The notes beneath the pieces are model-generated. The model made no database searches and had not been told where the DNA came from. It saw nothing but the letters and a program-made list of their open reading frames with translations. From the NCBI GenBank assembly GCA_026419775.2, contig JAOPGA020001251.1, positions 1 through 20,002 of the forward strand: 20,002 nt of DNA. Reading direction: 5' to 3'. The translations under genes were made by a program, and so were the position numbers. Position 1 is the first letter of the stretch; every line of letters starts with the position of its first letter. The DNA is from Acrasis kona (Eukaryota > Heterolobosea > Eutetramitea > Acrasida > Acrasidae). Positions 1 through 7,300 of this stretch are shown here, piece by piece.

Positions 1-1260
1 TGCGCCTCTGGTGAACAAACATGGCAACAAGCTGGATTGTCCGCACCAACCAACGGAGATAAGTGCCAATGCGTTCCAATCGACAACTCATGCTATACTT
101 GCCAAGCTGGTTACCAACACTGGCAAGACGCTGGATTATCCGCACCAACCAACGGAGATAAGTGCCAATGCGTTCCAATCGACAACTCATGCTATACTTG
201 CCAAGCTGGATATCAACACTGGCAACAAGCAGGTTTGTCTGCACCAACCAACGGAGATCCATGCCAATGCGTTCCAATTGCTACCACATCAGCACCAGTT
301 CAAAGTTGTCCAAGTTGCCCTTGCGGAACAAAGGATGCTAACTTGTCCGGCGATAACAATGCCTCACCTGCCAGAAAGCTAAGACGCACTGGATTGTCTT
401 GCCCTGATTGTGCTGTCTGTGCCACAGCAGCTGCTTGTTACACCTGTCAAGCCGGCTACCAACACTGGGATGAAGCTGGACTATCTGCACCAACTAACGG
501 CGATAAGTGCCAATGTGTTCCAATCGACAACTCATGCTATACCTGTCCATCAGGATATCAACACTGGCAACAAGCCGGATTATCTGCACCTACCAATGGC
601 GACAAATGTCAATGCGTTTTAATCAATAACCCAACTTGCTATACTTGCCAAGCTGGTTACACACACTGGTATGAAAAGGGACTCGCAGCACCAACTAATG
701 GAGATCAATGCCAATGCGTACCAATCGTCGATGGATGCAACCCTTGCGCCTCTGGTGAACAAACATGGCAACAAGCTGGATTGTCCGCACCAACCAACGG
801 AGATAAGTGCCAATGCGTACCAATCGACAACTCATGCTATACTTGCCAAGCCGGTTACCAACACTGGCAAGATGCTGGTATGTCAGCCCCATCTAACGGT
901 GACAAGTGTCAATGTGTACCAATTGCTACATCAGCCGCTCCAACCGTTCAAGCCACACAAGCATCATGCTACACTTGCCAAGCTGGATATCAACACTGGT
1001 ATGACGCAGGTATGTCTGCTCCAACCAATGGTGATAAGTGCCAATGTGTACTAATTGATAATTCATGCTACACTTGCCCACCAGGATATGTTCACTGGTA
1101 CGATAAGGGTCTATCACAACCAACCAACGGTGACAAGTGTCAATGCGTTCTTCAAGATGACTCATGTTACACCTGTGCTCCTGGATTTGTACACTGGTAC
1201 GATAAGAGCTCAGGACTATCAAACCCAACTAATGGCGACAAGTGCCAATGTGTTCCAGTA
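1..1260 (+). repeat. Eleven tandem ~99-bp coding repeats
   Basis: The unit is about 99 bp (33 codons), with longer spacers after copies 3 and 8. Bases 1-134 match 745-878 with only three differences (positions 75, 108 and 129), so a two-unit block appears to have been copied recently within the gene. The first unit in the window begins at the second CxxC cysteine of the same variant (CASGEQTWQQ) that recurs at 745. Unequal crossover or gene conversion is the likely source. Confidence 0.9.
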
Positions 1261-1428
1261 GGAGGTCTCTCTCCCTCTACTTCATCTTCTCCATCTTCTC
1301 CATCAGGTGTAGGAGGAAGCAACCAATCAGGAGACGACAATGCAAAAGCAGCATCAGGTGCCTCATCTTATGGAGCAGCAGGACTAGCAGCAGCAGCAGC
1401 AGTCGCAGCCGCAGCAGCCATTCTTTAA
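1..1428 (+). CDS. Cysteine-rich tandem-repeat surface protein, 3' part, probable GPI anchor
   Basis: The frame is open from base 1, so the 5' end lies outside the window; the 475 visible codons end in TAA at 1426-1428. It consists of eleven copies of a roughly 33-residue unit with four cysteines: CYTC, then a G-Y-x-H-W motif, then a PTNGDKCQC core. Copy 1 is cut by the window edge. Between copies 3 and 4 lies a divergent cysteine-rich insert (CPSCPC ... CPDCAVC). After copy 11 comes a Ser/Pro/Gly-rich stalk of about 35 residues and a final hydrophobic run of Ala, Val, Ile and Leu. That layout is typical of a GPI-attachment signal, which suggests a disulfide-rich cell-surface or cyst-wall protein. 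I do not recognise the family. No signal peptide can be checked because the N terminus is missing. No intron is needed anywhere in the visible part. Function is unknown; surface location is inferred only from the tail. Confidence 0.85.
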   Translation, partial: CASGEQTWQQAGLSAPTNGDKCQCVPIDNSCYTCQAGYQHWQDAGLSAPTNGDKCQCVPIDNSCYTCQAGYQHWQQAGLSAPTNGDPCQCVPIATTSAPVQSCPSCPCGTKDANLSGDNNASPARKLRRTGLSCPDCAVCATAAACYTCQAGYQHWDEAGLSAPTNGDKCQCVPIDNSCYTCPSGYQHWQQAGLSAPTNGDKCQCVLINNPTCYTCQAGYTHWYEKGLAAPTNGDQCQCVPIVDGCNPCASGEQTWQQAGLSAPTNGDKCQCVPIDNSCYTCQAGYQHWQDAGMSAPSNGDKCQCVPIATSAAPTVQATQASCYTCQAGYQHWYDAGMSAPTNGDKCQCVLIDNSCYTCPPGYVHWYDKGLSQPTNGDKCQCVLQDDSCYTCAPGFVHWYDKSSGLSNPTNGDKCQCVPVGGLSPSTSSSPSSPSGVGGSNQSGDDNAKAASGASSYGAAGLAAAAAVAAAAAIL

Positions 1429-1434
1429 AATAAA
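1429..1434 (+). terminator. AATAAA poly(A) signal abutting the stop codon
   Basis: AATAAA begins at the base right after the TAA stop of the cysteine-repeat gene and is followed by AATTG. It implies a very short 3' UTR. The same arrangement recurs at other genes in the window. Confidence 0.6.
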
Positions 1435-1582
1435 AATTGTAGTTTAAAACAATGTTCATGTAATTCATTTATATCTCTTCTTTGACTCTACATTACTCTG
1501 TTTGAGAAACTCAAAGTATAGTACAATTATTTGAGTTAATCGGATTTGAAAGTACAAGTAATTTAAAGGAGGATTTACTAAT

Positions 1583-1588
1583 TTTATT
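1583..1588 (-). terminator. AATAAA overlapping the stop of the SnoaL-like gene
   Basis: The last codons read AAA TAA A, so AATAAA contains the stop codon itself. It is followed by ATTAG. Confidence 0.55.
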
Positions 1589-2106
1589 TTTCTGTAATTT
1601 GATTTACAATGTGGCTTGAATTACTTGACTTTCCAATTACCTCGTATTTGGTAATAGTGCCGTTCTTGGTAACAATGAATCTAACGAATTCCTCTGGAAG
1701 TTCAATGCGGCGGTTTGTTGGTTTATGTCTTTGTTTGGTGTTAGGACAAGACCACTCCCCTTTATGGGTCGCAGTAACCTTAATAGAGGCAGGGACGTGT
1801 ATAGAGTTATGAAGAAGTTGCTCCTCATTCACACTATCAGTTAGAGAAGTGGTTTTGTTAATGCTGTTGTCCTTACGCGTGATTGTGGGCCCAATCAGGG
1901 AATGATGACTTGATGGACCTGTGGTGGTTCAAAAAGCCATCTCTATTTAAATGTAAAGGCCAGGAGAAATAACTGAAATCTTTTTCGTCCATTAAGTCGT
2001 CAAGGGTTTCAAAGTCGTCTTCGTCGAGGGCTTTAAAGAAGTCTTCAATTATGCCAACATAGCTCGGTTCTCTCCTCGCCAAAAATTCTCTGCTGAAGTT
2101 CATCAT
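1584..2106 (-). CDS. SnoaL/NTF2-like fold protein, two exons
   Basis: Exon 1 is 2106-1877 and exon 2 is 1833-1584. The 43-nt intron at 1834-1876 starts GTAAGG and ends CTAACTGATAG; removing it joins the frames exactly and gives 159 residues. The two halves match a SnoaL-like domain (NTF2-like superfamily). The N-terminal half has a helix ending in FFKALDEDDFETL, then DGFLNHHRSIKSSFPDW, the typical 'xFLxxxRxxxxxFPD' signature. The second half has VTATHKGEWSCP ... RRIELPEEFVRF, the family's 'GTHxGE...P.GRRxELP..xxFR' strand region, then a xGxIxxYxV end. SnoaL-type proteins are small alpha+beta barrels used as cyclases, isomerases or binding modules; the substrate cannot be told from sequence. 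AATAAA overlaps the stop codon (1583-1588). The gene converges on the cysteine-repeat gene with 155 bp between stops, and its upstream flank (2107-2240) is AT-rich with no evident exon. The start was set at the MM pair at 2106. Confidence 0.85.
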
Positions 2107-2240
2107 ATCTAAACCGATCTTGATTTTAAGCTTATAATTAAAATTCTATCAAAATCTAATTCTTATAAATAGTTTAATTATTACAAAATTTGTATTGTAT
2201 TGAAAGCTGAAATTTCCTTCGAACTTTATATTAAACATAC

Positions 2241-2609
2241 ATTAGGGATGTAGCTCTAACTATAACTAACTGGAAGTTGACTAATTAATTATCAACTAAT
2301 TGTGGATTAACTAATAATTATAGTAACTTGAAATTTATTATAGTTTAAACAGAAGAAGGAATTTATTCACTTCCTTTGATACAGGATGACCCATTATCAC
2401 TCCAAGGTTCGCAATAATTGCACACGAATAGAAAGCAATGTGATGCTTCTCTCTACTATGCCTCCATGTCTGCTGAAAATTTCCAAATGCTTTGATCCTT
2501 CCAATTGCGTTCTCTACAAAATAAATTTTAATAGTTAAGTTCAGTTAGTTATTGTTAGTTAATTTGATAGTTGTTTAGTTATTTTGAGTTAAGAGCTAAA
2601 CCCCTATTA
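2241..2609 (-). mobile_element. Short inverted-repeat DNA element with transposase remnant
   Basis: The plus strand from 2241 (ATTAGGGATGTAGCTCT) and the minus strand from about 2609 (AATAGGGGTTTAGCTCTT) are near-identical at their ends. Both continue for about 90-100 bp as imperfect sequence rich in ACTAAC-type repeats and close with AAATTTATT.TAG. Between these arms lies the last exon of a DDE transposase (2338-2513). A TA flanks the GGG/CCC boundary on both sides, which could be part of a target duplication. The whole is about 370 bp, so it looks like a deletion derivative (MITE-like) of a Harbinger-type element. The arms are low in complexity, so part of the similarity may be compositional. 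Confidence 0.45.
2338..2513 (-). pseudogene. C-terminal exon of a DDE_Tnp_4 (Harbinger/HARBI1-like) transposase
   Basis: About 58 codons follow a TTTTGTAG splice acceptor and end in TAA at 2338-2340. The peptide contains ENAIGRIKAFGNF, a WRHSREKHH segment and FYSCAIIANL. This matches the end of the DDE_Tnp_4 catalytic domain: the third acidic residue in a '(V)EN.(I/F)GR.K' helix, then 'F..CA.L.NL'. No upstream part of the DDE domain is recognisable directly 5' of it; instead the sequence runs into the right inverted-repeat arm. It is therefore a fragment, not a working transposase gene. Confidence 0.7.
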
Positions 2610-2706
2610 TAAATGGATACTATAATGTTAGGAATAGATATACTGATAATAGACAACATTTAATAGAATTGTATGCAAACTCGACGTAGAAAGTACCTCG
2701 ACAACG

Positions 2707-2712
2707 TTTATT
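2707..2712 (-). terminator. AATAAA overlapping the stop of the unidentified gene
   Basis: The reading GAA TAA A places AATAAA across the stop codon, followed by CGTTG. It supports 2708 as a true gene end. Confidence 0.4.
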
Positions 2713-3185
2713 CACCCACAATAGAGATAATAAATTTCTCATCCTCTTCTACTCCCATTCTATTCACAAAGTCTTGAATACTATCAAAAGGTTTCTTACT
2801 CCCCTCTGATATTATTTGATTCTTTATTTTCGTATCACCCACAATGCTCATGATTGTAGATTCGTCGTCTGTGTTTACAAAAACGCGGCTGGAAGTGGCT
2901 ATGTCGTCAATATAAAAAAGTAACTTGATTACTTACTATAGTGCCACTCAAGCATTTGACCAATCATACTTCCAAAATGAGCGTCAAACTCTGACCGACT
3001 AAACAACATCTCGTCATCATCTTGACCTTAATGTATTGTAATGAGAATCAACTATAGACCGATGGTGTCATCTTGTCTTTGTGTTGTTGGGGTGGAAGTC
3101 CTGCATGATGAACGTAGTAGCCACTCTTCATACCAAGAATTAAATCATCTATTAACGGTGCAAGCAACCGCTTTCTTGTGTACAT
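2708..3185 (-). CDS. Unidentified spliced coding segment
   Basis: I do not recognise the family. The best-supported part is an intron at 2899-2936 (38 nt, GTAAGT ... CATAG) that joins ...GQMLEWHY to TTSSRVFVNTDDEST in frame. The downstream exon then runs open to TAA at 2708-2710, where AATAAA overlaps the stop as in other genes here. Upstream, an open frame begins with ATG at 3185 (MYTRKRLLAPLIDDL ... KSGYYVHHAGLPP) and leads towards the first exon. The junction between them near 3027-3059 is unresolved: one donor gives a 26-nt intron in frame and another gives 33 nt out of frame. The acidic C-terminal end repeats an SIVG motif (MSIVGDTK and ISIVGE). The 5' end may lie further upstream. It could be a living gene, a decayed one, or part of a transposon. 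Confidence 0.35.
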
Positions 3186-3909
3186 TTTTCTCTTGTTAGT
3201 ATTGCTTCGGTATTGCTTTCAATATTCCCCGCCCATTATTTAGAATTCGGTGGCAGACATGCCCATCATCTGATCCGACTTTTATTAGATCCCGAAGATG
3301 TTGTGCGTCACATTTAACCATGATCCAAACACCAAGTTGTAATTTGTCCTTTAACTGTCCCTTACTCCATCGTACATTACCTTGATAATGTAACATGTAA
3401 TGTATTGTTCAGGTACTTTAGAATTGCAAAACTGGAGTCCATCGCAATGACTCTATCCTTTAACTTTTTCCTTGAAGATTTTTGTTGTTTGAAATTTCTT
3501 CTCACAAGCTCCACAAAGGTGTGATCACTTGGCCAGTACAATTCGCATTTTCCATACGCTTGTTTGACAAAATGATAATGTGTTGTTCAATGGGTGTTCC
3601 GATCAGTTTTCCGTCCTTTGAAGTCTGTCCTAAAATGTCACGTTTCGTCATCAATGTCTTGAACAAAGGATTCTTGTCATATACTTTTGCTGTGTGTACA
3701 GTATTTTTGAAGAAGATTCAACAGTTACAACATATCAACTTGCGTCAAAGACTCACTTTGTCCGTAGTTTATAAATGCATTTATGAAAGTCAAGAACTAT
3801 TGAAGCGCAGAAAGGGAATTGTTTTATTTTTCAGCAACTCTAACAAGATTTTCCATTTAATCCTGCTCTATTGACAAACAGAGTGGATAATAAGTTCCAA
3901 CGCTTTGAA
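3186..3909 (-). other. Unresolved, probably decayed coding sequence
   Basis: Protein-like stretches appear on the minus strand in different frames without clean splice joins. From about 3560 to 3390 one reads ...AYGKCELYWPSDHTF, then KKLKDRVIAMDSSFAILKYL. From 3396 to 3199 a 66-codon frame contains KGQLKDKLQLGVWIMVKCDA and HRILNNGRGILKAIPKQY. From about 3690 to 3550 there is YDKNPLFKTLMTKRD and DGKLIGTPIEQH. A possible intron at 3690-3756 would be 67 nt, longer than any other here. The pieces could belong to one gene broken by small indels, or to the same locus as the segment ending at 2708. No family was recognised. Confidence 0.3.
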
Positions 3910-4325
3910 TCAAAACTTTAAATGGGTTTCAGCCTTTTTTTCCTTAATACAAGCGCTCATCTGCCTGATGACTTCTACTTTTGGGTCACTTCGTAAGTCT
4001 TCTTTTGACAATTCTTGTATGTACCTTCTGTTTTGCTCGATTAGAACATTCTAAATGTAAGTCCAACAATAATCGTCAACTTTACCTCTGTGAAGGTAAG
4101 AGCAATTTCCTTCGCCTTTATGATTTCGACGCACTTTTGTTCCATTTCAACACTTTTATCTTCCAACACCCTCAAGCGATCCAACAAGGAGAATGGATTT
4201 AATTCATCATGATTTCCGTTCAAGTATTCCATCTCCAAGCGCGACTGCAAATCCAGTCTCAAGGTGAGCAATTTGGTCTGTGCCCTCTGCATCTCCCATT
4301 GTAAGTTTTGAGTTGCACTCTGCAT
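3910..4325 (-). CDS. Small coiled-coil protein, two exons
   Basis: Exon 1 is 4325-4086 and exon 2 is 4050-3910, with a 35-nt intron at 4051-4085 (GTAAAG ... TTACATTTAG). Splicing keeps the frame and gives 126 residues ending in TGA. The product is helical and charged: LRVLEDKSVEMEQKCVEI and NRRYIQELSKEDL have heptad-like spacing, and no other domain is visible. The start is only 47 bp past the stop of the giant coiled-coil gene, on the same strand, so there is little room for a separate promoter. It might be an independent gene, the N-terminal part of the unresolved gene downstream, or a leftover of a once longer neighbour. Its function is unknown. Confidence 0.4.
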
Positions 4326-4372
4326 CGAACAAGGTTGTTTGTAACAAGAACAAGAAAAACAAATCAAAAAAT

Positions 4373-7300
4373 CTACAATTTAATAGAGGCTCTAGCATTA
4401 GGCTTTCTTCTTGGTCTCTTATTAATCGATGATAAGGACCTATTATCGTCATCATCCTGGGCCATTCTATTCTTTCTATTCTCCTCAAACACATCATCAT
4501 GATTCAAATCATCACCATACTCGCTTGGATTCCTGCTCTGAATAGGAGAATACACTTGGCTCTTTTGTGATTGAATATATTCGCCAATAAATGAATCCTT
4601 CTCATTCTCGCCATCGCTAGGTGGATTGCTCAAATTAATGGTGCTGCTCCTGTAGCTCATGCTTTGTGGTCTCAGATTGGTGGTCTTGAACATTACCAAA
4701 GGATCGTTATGATTCCTGCTCGAATCAGAATAAATCCTCAAGATGCTTGCCACCTCGTCGATGGTGCCCTTCTTGTCGGACACCATGCTAATTTCTTCAA
4801 TTTGCGACGACAACATTTTGATCGTCTCCAAATTCTTCTTGATTTGATTCTTCAAATCGCTCTTGACCAATTCCATTTGGTCCTGATATTTTGCATACTT
4901 TTCGTTCATATCGCTCATCACCTTGATTTCTTCTCTGGTTTGTATCAAACTCTTCTTCATGTTTTGAAGATCGGTGGCGAACACATCTGATTGCTTCAAC
5001 AACATTTCCTTATCGCGCACCACTCCCATCTTTAAATCATTCAATTCTCTCTTTTTATCCTCAATGTTTTGTTTGAGCACGGTGACCGCAGGCGAATCTA
5101 ATTTGGACGATGGCGACGATGGTGAAGATGGACTCGAAGAATTCTTCAATTGATTTCTCAATTCTTCATTTTGATTCATCAATTGATTTTTATCGGCAGC
5201 GATCCGATCCAATTCCAATTGTAATTGTGCCAATTGATTCGACGAATCATGATCGTCCTCCAAGAATTTGATTCGTTTTTTGCTCTTTTCAATTTCATTC
5301 TTTTGGCGATCGATGGTGGATTTGAATTGATCCAAGTGGTCGTCCTTCTCGTTTAATATTCTCTTCAAATCCTCCTTATCATTCTCCACTCTTCTCTTGT
5401 AGGATTGGAACGATTTGTCCAATTCGTCATTCTTGGATTGTAACGATTTGATTTGTTCGCCATATTCATCCTTGGCATTGGATACTTTTTGTGACAAGGA
5501 TTGATTGTGAGATTCCAAATCCTTGATTCGAATCTTTAATTCGTCCACTTGATGATTCAATTCTTGTTCCAAATCTCTCTTCGAGTGATCGTTCTTCAAT
5601 TCGCCCTGCAATCTCTTATTGTCCCTTTGTAGCGCATCAATGTCCTGATTCAACATTTGAATGTGATGCAAATCTTTGGCGTGAGCATCGCTCAATTCGT
5701 CAATTTGTTGTTGAGCGATGGTGCTCTTTTCTCTTGCTTGCTTGTTCACGTTCTCAATGTCCTTTTGTAATTGATTCAGGTGACCCTCCACTGCAATGTT
5801 ATGATCGCTGCTCTCCCTCAATTCGTTGATCAATTGATCCAATCGATCGTTCTTGGCCAACAATTGTTTCTTTTGTTCGTTGATGGTGGATTCTTGATTG
5901 GAACATGTCTTCTTGATTTGCTCTTGTTCATTCTTGAATCGAATCATTTCGTCTTCGTGTTGCAATTGTACATCCTGTAACTTGTCCTGTAATTTGATCA
6001 CTTGATCGCGCTCGTCCTTTAATTGACGCTTGTGTTGATTCAAATCTCTCTCCAACGACTTGATGTTATCCTTGAAGCTACTCTCGTGATCGTCATAATC
6101 TTGTTGGTTGGACTGCAATCGATCGTTCTTGTACTTTTCATCTTGAATGGCATTTTGCAAATCTTGATTGATTTGATTCAATCTCTTCGCATTTGCATCG
6201 GCATCTTTGATCTTCTTGTTCGATTCGAAATGATCTTGTTTCAAATCTTCCAAATCTTGATTCGCCTGTTGTAATTGATTCTTGATGGCATGTAATTCTT
6301 GATTTGATTTTTTGAAATCTCTGGACAATCGATCATTCTCGTCGCGCAGAATGGTCATGATGGTTTGATTGTTCTCTGCTTCTTGTTTCAAATCCAATTG
6401 TTCGTTGGACGAATGGGATAACTTGTCCTTTAATTGATTCATTTTAATCTTGTGAGATGCATTGTCCTTTTGTCGTTGTTCTAACGTGCTTCTCTCTCGT
6501 TGCAACGAATCATTTAGTTGATTCTCCAAATTCATCTTGTCGGCCATCAACAATTCCGATCTGGTCTTTTCTGCAGATAACAAATCCTTTTCTTCCTTGT
6601 ACTTGTTGATCAGGTCTTGGTACTTTTTCACTTCCTTGTTGAGCTGTGCTCTGGTGTTGTTGAGATGTAGTTGCAGGTCGTTTAATTCTGCTTGTGCTGC
6701 CACTAGTTCTGATTCTTTGCGATTGTTGAGGTCGCTCAATCGTTGTACCGCTTGTTCTCTATTGTTCTCTGCTTGTACGCTGGTATTGTTTGCATCCATC
6801 ATTTGATGATTCAAATCTTCAATCATGATTTTTTGTTCTTGATTTTGTTGGGATAGTTTTGCATTCTTGTTCTTTTCTTGCTCTAGTTTTTGTTCTAGCA
6901 GCGATTTGGTGAGATTGAATTCGTCCATCTTTTCGTTCATTCGAATTTCCAAATCCTTTTGCGCATCCTCCGCCATGTCTCTTTCCTTATTGCTCTGTGC
7001 AGATAATTCTCTCAATTGCGTCATTTCCTTCTTGTTGCTCTCCTGCGATGCCAACAATTGTGCATTCTCGTGCCTTGCATCCTCCAATTCATTCATGGCC
7101 TTTAGTATGATGCGATTGATTTCGTCCTTTGCTGCCAATTGTTGTTCCATGTCCTGATTATTTTGTTTTTCTTGTTCCAATTTCTTCTTGATTAATTTGT
7201 TCTCCAAATTCAATTCGTCACATTGTTCATAAAACACATTCTTCAAATCTTGTAGCGCGTCCTGTAATATTTTGATGTTTCTCCTTAAATTCTTGATGTT

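Noticed and set aside
1-1260. CRISPR-like array
   Set aside because: The regular repeats are 33-codon protein units without unique spacers, in a eukaryotic coding frame.
410-1261. Other-frame open stretches in the cysteine-repeat gene that also look repetitive
   Set aside because: The tandem DNA repeat makes every frame repetitive. Only frame 1 has ordered cysteines, a stalk and a tail, and is open throughout.
2253-2340. Simple AT-rich microsatellite explanation for the ACTAAC-rich stretch
   Set aside because: A matching inverted copy with the same GGG.T.TAGCTCT end at about 2586-2609 is better explained by terminal inverted repeats, though low complexity remains a caution.
3482-3874. Plus-strand open frame of 130 codons
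   Set aside because: It has no recognisable motifs. The minus strand of the same stretch reads more like protein, and no plus-strand splice or gene-end signals fit.
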